NCBI RefSeq assembly: GCF_003236385.1
Contig: NZ_POUA01000027.1
Location: forward strand, 1 to 38,051
Length of the DNA stretch: 38,051 nucleotides
Direction of reading: 5' to 3'
From: Spongiactinospora gelatinilytica
Lineage (GTDB): Bacteria; Actinomycetota; Actinomycetes; Streptosporangiales; Streptosporangiaceae
This document shows positions 17,104 through 24,812 of this stretch, in pieces. The translations under genes were made by a program, and so were the position numbers. The notes under the pieces are model-generated. The model was not told where the DNA came from. It saw nothing but the letters and a program-made list of their open reading frames with translations, and searched no databases. Positions within the stretch are counted from its first letter, which is position 1; each line of letters starts with the position of its first letter.

Positions 17104-19560
17104 TCAGCACCCGTCCCAGCTCAGGTGGGCGACGTACTCCGCGGTGCGCGGATGTCCGTCGATCACGGGTGAGTCCGCGCCGGGGCGGGGGAGGGCTTCC
17201 TCCATGATGAGGATCTCCTTCGCCGAGAGCGAGTCCAGGAGGCCCGAGACCGAGAGGGGCACGTCGACGGACAGCCAGAGCGGCTTGCGGGACTTGGCGA
17301 ACAGATCGGGCTCCGTGGTTCCCCGGCGGACGAACAGCTCGTCCGCGACTCCGTGGGCTCGGGCCCAGTCACAGTAGGCGGCGAACGTAAGGGCCGGGGT
17401 GGGCGCTTCCACCTCTGCCAGCAGCTCTGCGGCGTTCACCGTCCAGTGCGCCCTACGGGTGACCACGGCGCCGACGCGTTCGCGGGGTGTGTGCACCACC
17501 CCGGCCGGCCGTTCGAGACGGAGCAACAGGGAGGCGGTTCCCCACACCTCGGGAGCCGCGCAGTACCAGGGGCTGGCGATGGTGGACAGCAGGTTGGCGG
17601 GCCCGCTCAGCATGCGGCGGGGAACGAGACCGGAGTAGAAGGGGACGACCGGGCCGTGCTCGTCCTCCACGACCAGCGTTCCCGAGCGTTCGTCCAGCCG
17701 GATCCGCAACCGGTCCAGCGGCACCGGCTCCCCCGTGGGGACCAGTCCGCCGCCTATGTCGAGCGCGCGGGTACGGCCCGCGCAGCGCGCCTGGACGGGG
17801 TTCCAGTCCGAGGACACGAGGAGTTCCAGAGGCCGGGAACCCTGCGGCACCAGATGGCCGAGCCACGCCTGGAGCGGGTCTTCGAGGAGGCGGGGGGCGA
17901 GCAGTCCGCGGAAACGGGCGGTCACGCCTCCGCTGCCGTCCATGATCTGGTTGAGGACGATCACCTGTTCCTGGTCTTCCAGGGTGGCGAGCTGGAACAG
18001 GATCGCGAAGGCGGGCCGGAGCATCGAGGGCCCCATGCCGATGTCGAGGTCCGGAGTGCCGGGCAGCCGGACGTCGGCGTTGTGTCGCAGGTGAGGGCCG
18101 GGCGTGGTCATGTAGCGGCCAAGGAACGCCGACAGTGGGAGAGAGTCGTGGATCGGCGCGACGTGCCGCCGCCAGAATTCGAGCGTGCTCGCGTACTGCG
18201 GCAGGACGCTCATGCGGGACGACAGCCGTCGGCCGTAGCCGGACAAGGCGTTCTCGACCCACGCGGGCAACGCGGGCAGTGGCTCGTTCCTGACGACGTC
18301 CTCGCGCACGGCCAGGTCGGGGACGCGTGGCGCGGTGGCGGTGGCCGTGGCCTCGTCGAGCTCCGCGGCCCGGCGCGTGATCCGCGAGGCGAGAGCCGCG
18401 CGGTCCCTGGGCGCCGCCGCGAACATGAGACGCATGCCCTCTCCCAGGTCGCGCAGCGTATCGGCCACTTCCGTCCCCATCGCGTCCGTCACGCCGGGCG
18501 ACTCGGCCAGCGCCGTCATCGAGTCGTGCGCGTCGTACTCGCCCTGCGCCCACGCCGACTCCAGCCGGAGAAGTCCCGAGTCGGTCAGCCGGGCCACCCG
18601 GGACCAGGACGCCTCCGAGTCGTCCCGGTGCAGTGCGGCGAGTACCTGGTCACCGGACATACCGTGGGGGACCGTGCGTGCCTGTTCGCGGTGGGCGGTC
18701 AGATCCGTCAGAAGATCCTCGCGCCAGAAGAAGCTGTTGGTGCGTGTGTGCAGGTAGCTGGCCCGCACCATGTGGGTGCCGTTCAGCTGCAGGACGGGGT
18801 GGAAGCGCAGGTGGCGGCCGGCGGACTCGTGGGCGCAAAAACGCTGGAGGAGCCGCAGGTAGAGGGCCTGCGGCAGGGACGCGACCGCCTGGTAGGAACC
18901 GCCTTCGGCGCTGCCGTCGAGGCCTTCGCCGCCGATCGAGCACACCGCCACCGGGCTGAACCAGCCGAGCGGGCTCGTCTTGACCGTCGCCCGCACGAAG
19001 TAGTTGAAGAGCGTGCGGACCAGTTTCCGCCTCGCCTTGGCCGCCGTACGGTCCGGATCTCCCCGCAGGACGGTGGCCGTGACCTCTGGCGCGGCGAGGG
19101 AGAGGGCCTTGATCATCTCATCCGTGCCGGCCTGCACGATCAGCTCGGCTTCGGCCTCGCCGAGCTCCGCTTCGAAGATCTCCGTGTAGGCCGTCATGGC
19201 GGCCTCGGAGCGCTCGAGGACCGCCAGCCATCGTGTCAGCGTCAGCCGCATGTCCGGAGCGAGGCGGGCCGCTATCCGGTTCCGCGCCTCCTCGGAGAGG
19301 CGCGGGACGCGGCCATTGTGCACATCCCTCCGGAGACCGACCGCCGCACGGCGCTCCTCGGCGGGCAGCGTGGGCACGAGCTCGTACAGAGCGTCGGACA
19401 GCGGGTCCGTGAGCGCCGCCAACTGGAGCCTGCACTCGCGGACCTCGTCCAGCCCGGCCACCGCACGGCCCGCCCGGAGCCGGTGCGGCCCCGTCGCCGC
19501 GTATCCGGAGAAGCGCACGAGGACGAAGGGCGCGATGGTCGCGGATTCCCGGAATCTCAT
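17104..19560 (-). CDS. LanB-type dehydratase, glutamylation subunit
   Basis: The 818-aa product starts at ATG 19560, which overlaps the M50 protease stop as ATGA. It matches the large N-terminal domain of class I lantibiotic dehydratases, which use glutamyl-tRNA to glutamylate Ser and Thr side chains. Landmarks are the start MRFRESATIAPFVLVRFSGY, the helix NYFVRATVKTSPLGWFSPV (187-204; consensus R.S..KtSPlsrF) and a late region rich in Arg/His around PWYCAAPEVWGTASLL. The SpaB_C elimination domain is absent here and encoded by the next gene, as in goadsporin and thiopeptide clusters. Confidence 0.92.
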   Translation of the reverse strand: MRFRESATIAPFVLVRFSGYAATGPHRLRAGRAVAGLDEVRECRLQLAALTDPLSDALYELVPTLPAEERRAAVGLRRDVHNGRVPRLSEEARNRIAARLAPDMRLTLTRWLAVLERSEAAMTAYTEIFEAELGEAEAELIVQAGTDEMIKALSLAAPEVTATVLRGDPDRTAAKARRKLVRTLFNYFVRATVKTSPLGWFSPVAVCSIGGEGLDGSAEGGSYQAVASLPQALYLRLLQRFCAHESAGRHLRFHPVLQLNGTHMVRASYLHTRTNSFFWREDLLTDLTAHREQARTVPHGMSGDQVLAALHRDDSEASWSRVARLTDSGLLRLESAWAQGEYDAHDSMTALAESPGVTDAMGTEVADTLRDLGEGMRLMFAAAPRDRAALASRITRRAAELDEATATATAPRVPDLAVREDVVRNEPLPALPAWVENALSGYGRRLSSRMSVLPQYASTLEFWRRHVAPIHDSLPLSAFLGRYMTTPGPHLRHNADVRLPGTPDLDIGMGPSMLRPAFAILFQLATLEDQEQVIVLNQIMDGSGGVTARFRGLLAPRLLEDPLQAWLGHLVPQGSRPLELLVSSDWNPVQARCAGRTRALDIGGGLVPTGEPVPLDRLRIRLDERSGTLVVEDEHGPVVPFYSGLVPRRMLSGPANLLSTIASPWYCAAPEVWGTASLLLRLERPAGVVHTPRERVGAVVTRRAHWTVNAAELLAEVEAPTPALTFAAYCDWARAHGVADELFVRRGTTEPDLFAKSRKPLWLSVDVPLSVSGLLDSLSAKEILIMEEALPRPGADSPVIDGHPRTAEYVAHLSWDGC

Positions 19561-20690
19561 TCCAATCCCCCCACCGATGCGACGAGACGAGCGACGAGCA
19601 AGGCCACGGCGGCCAGGTAGCCGAGGGACAGCACGCCGTATCCGAGGTACAGCAGGCGAAGCCTGCGGCCGGCGAACTCGTGGTGATGCGATGACGGAAG
19701 ACGGAGCACGAGGGTGAGCAGGTACTGGATCGCCCTGCGACGGAACGCGTGCTGACCGGTCGCCGCCTCGATCGCGTGCAACCCGTCACTGGGCAACAAC
19801 GGGTTGATGTCGTGCGCGAGGGTCATCAGCAGGATGTACGCGACCGCCGCGGCCAGCGCGCGGAGTGTGGGGTCGTCCGCGGCGAAGGCCAGGACTCCCG
19901 CTATGCCGGCGTTCAGCGCGTCGATGACGATCCCCGACGTGGTGATGACGACCAGCGGTGTACGGCGGTTGAGCCGGTAGGCGTGTGAACGATCGACATA
20001 GGGCCGGGGCAGAATCCAGAACCAGAAGGCGATCCCCGCCTCGGGAACCGTCACCCCGTAATATCGGCAGGCCAGCCAGTGGCCGGCCTCATGCATCGTC
20101 AGGTGGAGCAACAGGACCAGCGGGATGGCGATCGAGGCGCCCCCGAGGGCCCTGACGTCGAGCAGCCGGGTCGCCGCGAGTACGGCCACGCCGACCGCCA
20201 GCAGGGCGATCACGCCCACGAAGGCTCCTACGGCGATCCGCGCCAGGCTCCCCCATGCCGCCCGTCTGCCGGAGGCCGTCGGTGGCGAGGAATCACGCAC
20301 CAGCACGAGCCGCCCCATGGGTATCTCCGCCAGGGCCCGGGCGGCCCGCCCGCGCAGGCCTTTCGCCGGGGGAGGGACGTCGAGCAGCCCCATCTCACGG
20401 ATCTCCGACAGGAATCTCGTGACCGTACGCGCCGCGGCGGACTCCTGGACCTGGAACAGATCGGAGACCCGCTGAATCAGAAAGCGCGGAGTGGTGCCCT
20501 TTTGTAAATGCGGGACGAACATCCGCGAGCTGCGGCCGAGCTGGAAATACCGCCCGGTGTCCTTTCTGTACAACAGCACGCCGGGGTTGTTTCCGGGAAC
20601 GATTTCCACCTCTGCGGCGAAGGCGACCGGGAGATCCCAGGCCGGCTGCTCGTCATCCACCAAACCGGATGCGGCATTGGGGTGCGGCAT
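19557..20690 (-). CDS. Membrane M50 metalloprotease with N-terminal PqqD/RRE-like domain
   Basis: The 377-aa protein starts at ATG 20690 behind GGAGGGGAGG. Residues about 30-104 look like a PqqD-type RRE (GVLLYRKDTGRYFQLG, then a helical part ending EIREMGLL), which would bind the leader peptide. Hydrophobic segments follow at about 148-173 and 184-199. The zinc motif HEAGH is at 200-204, and NPLLPSDG (296-303) provides the third ligand region typical of site-2 proteases. Further membrane helices lie at about 244-290 and at the C-terminus. It is the first gene after the precursor. I infer that it recognises the precursor and cuts off the leader at the membrane. It might also aid release, as no exporter is found. 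Confidence 0.85.
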   Translation of the reverse strand: MPHPNAASGLVDDEQPAWDLPVAFAAEVEIVPGNNPGVLLYRKDTGRYFQLGRSSRMFVPHLQKGTTPRFLIQRVSDLFQVQESAAARTVTRFLSEIREMGLLDVPPPAKGLRGRAARALAEIPMGRLVLVRDSSPPTASGRRAAWGSLARIAVGAFVGVIALLAVGVAVLAATRLLDVRALGGASIAIPLVLLLHLTMHEAGHWLACRYYGVTVPEAGIAFWFWILPRPYVDRSHAYRLNRRTPLVVITTSGIVIDALNAGIAGVLAFAADDPTLRALAAAVAYILLMTLAHDINPLLPSDGLHAIEAATGQHAFRRRAIQYLLTLVLRLPSSHHHEFAGRRLRLLYLGYGVLSLGYLAAVALLVARLVASVGGLE

Positions 20691-20725
20691 CGGACTGGGA
20701 CCTCCCCTCCTTCAGTTCCTCAAGC

Positions 20726-20914
20726 TCAGCCGGTGACGGAGGAGCCTGCGGTGGAGACGGAGCCCGCGCTGCTGCAGGTGCCGGTGGAGAAGGTAAAGGC
20801 GCTGCTCAGGCTGGAACCGAACGAGCGGCCGGCCTCCATCTCGTCACCCGACAGCTCGCGAGCGAAGAGCTCGAAATCCGCGGCGAAATCCGGCGCGATG
20901 CCATGATCCTGCAT
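20726..20914 (-). CDS. RiPP precursor peptide (Ser/Thr-rich core, single Cys)
   Basis: The 62-aa product starts at ATG 20914 after GAAGGGA. The N-terminal half is acidic and amphipathic (APDFAADFELFARELSGDEM, residues 7-26) as expected of a leader. The C-terminal half (31-62) has 17 Ser/Thr and one Cys (C47), with Gly, Ala, Val and Phe filling in and no charged residues. The segment GTCSSAGSV (45-53) resembles GTLSSAGCV at the end of goadsporin, as I recall it. SSAGSV and STAGSSV form a loose internal repeat. It lies first in an operon of LanB, YcaO, E1-like and nitroreductase genes, which fits azole plus dehydroamino-acid formation. The leader/core boundary is uncertain; somewhere between 30 and 39 is likely. 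Confidence 0.85.
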   Translation of the reverse strand: MQDHGIAPDFAADFELFARELSGDEMEAGRSFGSSLSSAFTFSTGTCSSAGSVSTAGSSVTG

Positions 20915-20958
20915 GGTGAATCCCTTCTTTCGGCATTGCCATTCCCTGTGACGCTGCG

Positions 20959-20967
20959 ACTATCGCA
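20959..20967 (-). promoter_or_regulatory. Possible extended -10 of the RiPP operon
   Basis: On the minus strand TGCGATAGT fits an extended -10 (TGn followed by a partial TATAAT match) about 45 bp before the precursor ATG. No good -35 stands 17-18 bp further up, which would suit an activator-dependent promoter. The call is tentative. Confidence 0.3.
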
Positions 20968-20998
20968 TGCGCCGATTGGCGGGGTGAAGACAAACGTA

Positions 20999-21016
20999 AT
21001 GTGACGTGGATCACAT
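20999..21016. promoter_or_regulatory. CRP-type binding site upstream of the RiPP operon
   Basis: ATGTGA and TCACAT form a perfect inverted repeat separated by six bases (CGTGGA), giving TGTGA-N6-TCACA, the textbook CRP/FNR-family site. Streptomyces CRP uses the related GTG-N6-CAC core, also matched here. The site lies 85 bp upstream of the precursor start, a suitable place for activation of the minus-strand operon. Confidence 0.7.
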
Positions 21017-21151
21017 ATTTAGAAAGGGGAAAATAGTTGCTCCCTGGAAACCAAATGAATCGAGGAGATCAAATGATTTCCCGAGGTGGTTGCACCTGAC
21101 GGCGGGCGCTTCTCCGGTTGTTTCCCCATGTTGCCGGGGGAGAAGACCGGG

Positions 21152-22543
21152 TTATTTCGACAGGGGAGCCGGACGCGGGCGGAACAGGAAGTTCTGGTCG
21201 GCCCGGTCCTCGCAGGCCACCCGTGCCTGCTCGACGCCGGCCTCGATGGCCCGGTGGCCGCCCATGGCTCCGATGCACCAGCCGCTGTATCGGGTTTCCG
21301 CGAAGGCGTACGGGCACGACGTCACCGACTGGTCCGGGTGAGAGACTGCGGGATATCCGCGAGTCCCGCATTCTGCGCATGGCCGCGCGGGTCGCGGGGG
21401 AGAACCCGGCCCGGCACGAGGAAGTGGCCTTGCGGCCGGCGTGCCTGCGCGGTGAACATGGACCGCGCCCGCGGCCGTGGACCGCAGTTCCCTAGCCAGT
21501 ACCTGCTGTGGTGTGTCCAGCCACACCTGTTGCCCGTCCGGGGTGACCGTCATCCCGAAACGGTCGCGGCCGGGCTCGCCCCATGCCACCCACCGGCGGT
21601 AGGCGTCGGTGACCTCGTCCCACAGCGGCCGGTCGCCGACCTGATAGGTGGCGAACTCGCCGACGTCGCCGGGCGCGGACCGGGCGGCTGCCCACCGGCC
21701 CGGGGTGTCGGGGTCGATCGCCCACAGGGTCAACTCGCCGTCGTCTTCCTCGGCGTAGGAGCGCGATCCGGTGATGGCGGCGATGGCCAGGTGCGCCCCT
21801 GGCGGTGCCTGCCACACGATGCGCGGGTCGAGCTGGGAGGTGGCACGGGTGCCGTCCCCGGTCCGCCATGGCTGGACCCGCTGGGATCGCATGAGCGTGT
21901 AGGAGGCGTATCCGGGGAACCGGCCGTGCGCGATGCCGTCCGATGTGACCACGAGCCGGAGGGAGTGGTCCTCGCCGAACTCCGGGCACCACGGCAGGAC
22001 GATCACCCCGCCCGGCCGGGTCTGTTTCACCCATGCGTACGGCACGCGGCGGATACCGCAGGTGACGTGTACCCGGTCGTAGGGCGCGCCGCCGGGGTGG
22101 CCGTTCGCGCCGTCTCCGACGACCAGGCGCGGCTGCACTCCGGCCTCGCCGAGGTTCTTCGCGGCCCGCTCAGCGACGGCGGAGTCCACTTCGATGGAGG
22201 TCACCGCGCCGGTCTCACCGACCAGGTGAGCGAGCAAGGCGGCGGTCCAGCCGGTGCCCGTGCCGACCTCTAGAACATGGTGGCCGGGACGGACATCGAG
22301 CAGGTCGAGCAGGTCGGTGACGGTGCCGGGTGCGGAAGGGGAGGACGTGGCCCGCCCGATGCCGCCGGCGATCGGGGAGGCGCCGTCATCCAGTTGGGTG
22401 ATGATCGGCACGTTGGTGTAGACGGCGCGCCACCACTCGTCCGGGTCGGTGTCGCGGTCGATGACGTGGCGGGGCGACTCATCGGCGACAGCGATCGGGG
22501 GCACGAACAGGTGGCGTGGTACGGCGCGTAGCGCTGCCTGCAC
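21152..22543 (-). CDS. PCMT-type (FxLD/graspetide-associated) SAM methyltransferase
   Basis: The frame of 463 codons is read from GTG 22543. The first 395 or so residues match the protein-isoaspartate-methyltransferase-like family common in actinomycete RiPP clusters: ALRAVPRHLFVP, a SSPSAPG segment (67-73), SAM motif I VLEVGTGTGWTAALLAHLVG (90-109), IEVD (117-120) and GDGANGHPGGAPYDR. Family members methylate Asp side chains, leading to imide or isoaspartate in lanthipeptides and graspetides. The last roughly 70 residues look unlike protein (Arg/Pro rich), as if the true end was lost. The N-terminus is probably short too, because similarity seems to continue upstream (SDSLSPQ) without a start. 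It lies upstream of the precursor on the same strand. Its link to the cluster is possible, not shown. Confidence 0.7.
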   Translation of the reverse strand: MQAALRAVPRHLFVPPIAVADESPRHVIDRDTDPDEWWRAVYTNVPIITQLDDGASPIAGGIGRATSSPSAPGTVTDLLDLLDVRPGHHVLEVGTGTGWTAALLAHLVGETGAVTSIEVDSAVAERAAKNLGEAGVQPRLVVGDGANGHPGGAPYDRVHVTCGIRRVPYAWVKQTRPGGVIVLPWCPEFGEDHSLRLVVTSDGIAHGRFPGYASYTLMRSQRVQPWRTGDGTRATSQLDPRIVWQAPPGAHLAIAAITGSRSYAEEDDGELTLWAIDPDTPGRWAAARSAPGDVGEFATYQVGDRPLWDEVTDAYRRWVAWGEPGRDRFGMTVTPDGQQVWLDTPQQVLARELRSTAAGAVHVHRAGTPAARPLPRAGPGSPPRPARPCAECGTRGYPAVSHPDQSVTSCPYAFAETRYSGWCIGAMGGHRAIEAGVEQARVACEDRADQNFLFRPRPAPLSK

Positions 22544-22591
22544 CTGCGGGCTGAGGGAGTCGGAAGCGACGTGCTGAGAAGGCCCCGCAGG

Positions 22592-22753
22592 CTAGGTTGT
22601 CTCGCGGGCCACCGAAGAACAGTGATCGCACTGCGCGGGGACGGGGTCGATCCCGAGCATCTGCCGGAAGGCTGCGGTGGGCACCAGCAGCCTCCGGCCG
22701 ACCGGGACATTTCCGGTCGATGTCCATTCCGGCCGGGACACATTCAAGATCAT
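22592..22753 (-). pseudogene. Excisionase-like HTH remnant
   Basis: A short minus frame, in the same frame as the methyltransferase and separated from it by a TAG, encodes GNVPVGRRLLVPTAAFRQML. This is the classic C-terminal half of excisionase/AlpA-type HTH proteins (G.lP.vrvGRR.lVP.aAl...L). The helix-turn-helix before it is degraded to a few residues (MILNVSRPEW). It suggests a past integrative element between the methyltransferase and the transporter. Confidence 0.55.
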
Positions 22754-22961
22754 CCGGTGACCGGTGGTCACACGGAACGTTCGGACACATTCAGGTGGGG
22801 GGCGGTTCCGTGTGGGAGCACGGGTACGACCCGAACCGGCGGGTCATCGAGGTCAACCGTACGGGGCGTCCCACATCGGGTTGGGCGCAGAGAGTGCCAT
22901 GCCGTGCGGCAGGTACCGCCTGCCGCCGGAGGGAGTGAGCCGTGCTGTTGTGACCGTCAGG
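22754..22961. other. Short gap with no supported gene
   Basis: A plus frame starting at GTG 22812 (VWEHGYDPNRRVIEVNRTGRP) reads somewhat like protein but is short and has no matching family. No strong hairpin is visible after the transporter stop at 22962. Confidence 0.3.
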
Positions 22962-24284
22962 TCAGGTCGCGTCTGAGGGGAGCAGTCCGGGTGCCCGTTC
23001 GGTGGCCGCCGTGGTGGCGTTGCTGCGAACGCGCAGTACCGCGGCAGCCCCGATGAGCGAGATCGCTCCGCTGATGAGGTACAGGGGGGAGTAGCCGCCG
23101 AGGGAGCTGACGATCATCGCGGCGAGGAACGGGGCGACGACCTGCGGCGCGGTGAGTGCGATGTGGAACACGCCGAGGTCGCGGCCGGTGTCGCCGTCCG
23201 TGGGCAGGACCAGCGTCGCCAGCGCCAGGTCGACGCCCAGGTACAGCCCCATGGCGAAGGCGCTGACGGCACCGCTGATCAGCGAAGCGGTCCACACCGG
23301 CCACACGAACGGGATCAGCATCGACGCCGCGCTGGCCAGCCCGGACCCGAGTACGAACATCCGGTGGTGCTTGAACCGGTCGACCAGCGGCCCGGCGATG
23401 GCGGTGCCGACCACGGTGAGCGGGAGCAGGAACGACGAGCCGATCGCGACCGCCTGCGCGGCGGTCATGCCGGACGGCAGCTTGATGTAGTCCTGCATGA
23501 TGTAGAGGTTGAAGCTGCTGATCATGGCAAAGCCGAGGTAGAGCACGGCTCGGGAGATGAAGACCCAGCGGTAGTCACGGAACCGCAGGCTGGCGAACGT
23601 CTGGCGCAGTTCGGTGAACACCGGCCGCCGCTCGCGGACCTCTGTCGCGACGCTGCGCGCCTCGCGCGTGAGCCAGGCGCTCACCAGTGAGGCGAGCGGC
23701 ACCAGAATGGCCAGGACCAGGTATCCGGTGAAGATCGAATCGACGAAGAAGGCGCCGATCTGCACCCCGGCGATGGCGCCGACAGGCAACCCGAGCCCCT
23801 GGACGGTGCTCGCGAGCCCGTGCCGGTGCGCGGGAATCCGGTCGGGAATCGCCGCGAGGATGACGTTGATCCCGATGTTCACCAGCGCCTGCATCAGGAA
23901 CCAGCCGACGACGAGCCCGGCGACGGTTCCGGCCGAACCGAGCATAATCAGTGAGGCGGCGGTGCCGAGGCCGCCGAAAAAGATCCATGGTGCCCTTCTG
24001 CCCCACCGGCTCCGGGTGCGATCGGACAGGATCCCGATGAACGGCGGCACGGCGAACGAGGCGATCGCCGCGATCCCGGTGACCAGAGCGAGCGCGGACG
24101 GGGCGCCGTCGCCGGCGATGAGCCGCACCTGCGTGGGGAGCAGGACCTGGAGAGCCCCGGTGATCGCCGCGTAGGCGAAGACGTTGAGTACGAACATCGC
24201 AAGCAGGATCGGCCAGACTCGGACCTCCCGGGCGGGGGCGTCGGCGAGCAGTTCGTCCTGTCGAGGGGGATGGGGGGTGGTCAC
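22962..24284 (-). CDS. MFS/GPH-type sugar transporter
   Basis: The 440-aa product starts at GTG 24284, placed 6 nt after GGAGGT. It has about twelve hydrophobic segments. The loop between helices 2 and 3 reads GILSDRTRSRWGRRAPWIFFGG, the pattern of glycoside-pentoside-hexuronide symporters and their SLC45-like relatives. A second such loop, GPLVDRFKHHRMFVLGS, opens the C-terminal half. It is divergent from the ROK repressor gene, with a 16-bp inverted repeat over its promoter. It probably imports the small glycoside later cut by the GH89 enzyme encoded nearby. A role in RiPP export is less likely, given the family and the promoter arrangement. Confidence 0.85.
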   Translation of the reverse strand: MTTPHPPRQDELLADAPAREVRVWPILLAMFVLNVFAYAAITGALQVLLPTQVRLIAGDGAPSALALVTGIAAIASFAVPPFIGILSDRTRSRWGRRAPWIFFGGLGTAASLIMLGSAGTVAGLVVGWFLMQALVNIGINVILAAIPDRIPAHRHGLASTVQGLGLPVGAIAGVQIGAFFVDSIFTGYLVLAILVPLASLVSAWLTREARSVATEVRERRPVFTELRQTFASLRFRDYRWVFISRAVLYLGFAMISSFNLYIMQDYIKLPSGMTAAQAVAIGSSFLLPLTVVGTAIAGPLVDRFKHHRMFVLGSGLASAASMLIPFVWPVWTASLISGAVSAFAMGLYLGVDLALATLVLPTDGDTGRDLGVFHIALTAPQVVAPFLAAMIVSSLGGYSPLYLISGAISLIGAAAVLRVRSNATTAATERAPGLLPSDAT

Positions 24285-24812
24285 GAACACACCTCCGGGA
24301 TCGAGGGCCGTTCCGTCGTGGTGGTCATCCACCGAACCGCGGACCGGGCACCGTTCGCATGAGAATCGCACTATAACCTCCAAAGTACGAACATAGAAGT
24401 TCGATTTTCGGCAAATCGCATCAGGGCGGCGGAGCCCGACATCGTGGACGCCGGTCACCGTCGAACTCGACTCCCGGGCAGGCGATCACATCGCAGGGTG
24501 CGGCGGCCATTGTGCCTGGAGAGATACGCCCCCGCGCCCGAGACGGCGCGCCCGTATCAGCGTTCCGGTCGACTCAGGCCACGCGGCGCGCCGGCTGCCG
24601 CTTGGATCGGCTGCGGCGGTGCCCGCCAGCGGATTCGAGCGATCCGTGACCGGATTCACAGCGGGACAACCGGCCGCCCTGGTCCCGGTCCAGCGGACGC
24701 CGGGACCGGCGGTCATGTCGTTGTGGCCGCGCCGCCGGCACCGCATCTTCCATCACTCGGTGATTTATGGCCGATTTTCATCCAAAGCCCGATCGGCAAC
24801 TAGGGTGAGGGG
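24285..24812. promoter_or_regulatory. Divergent control region of transporter and ROK genes
   Basis: This 528-bp region holds no convincing gene. On the transporter side a -10 (TATAGT, minus strand, 24370-24375) lies about 86 bp before its GTG. An inverted repeat at 24388-24403 covers the expected -35. On the ROK side the start at 24813 is preceded by GGTGAGGGG; I see no clear -35/-10. Confidence 0.6.
24388..24403. promoter_or_regulatory. Inverted repeat over the transporter promoter
   Basis: CGAAC (24388-24392) and GTTCG (24399-24403) are exact reverse complements, six bases apart. They fall where the -35 of the minus-strand transporter promoter should be, so a bound repressor would block it. 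The ROK regulator encoded next door is the natural candidate. Confidence 0.5.

Noticed and set aside
17353..19620. Long plus-strand open frame opposite LanB
   Set aside because: Shadow frame caused by high GC at third codon positions; the minus strand carries the LanB motifs and operon overlaps.
22962..24284. MFS gene as the exporter of the RiPP
   Set aside because: Its loop motif is that of sugar symporters, and its promoter region is shared with the ROK repressor, so uptake in the GH89 block is more likely.
24444..24803. Plus-strand open frame before the ROK gene
   Set aside because: No ribosome site or known domain, Arg/Pro-rich composition, and it lies in the divergent control region.
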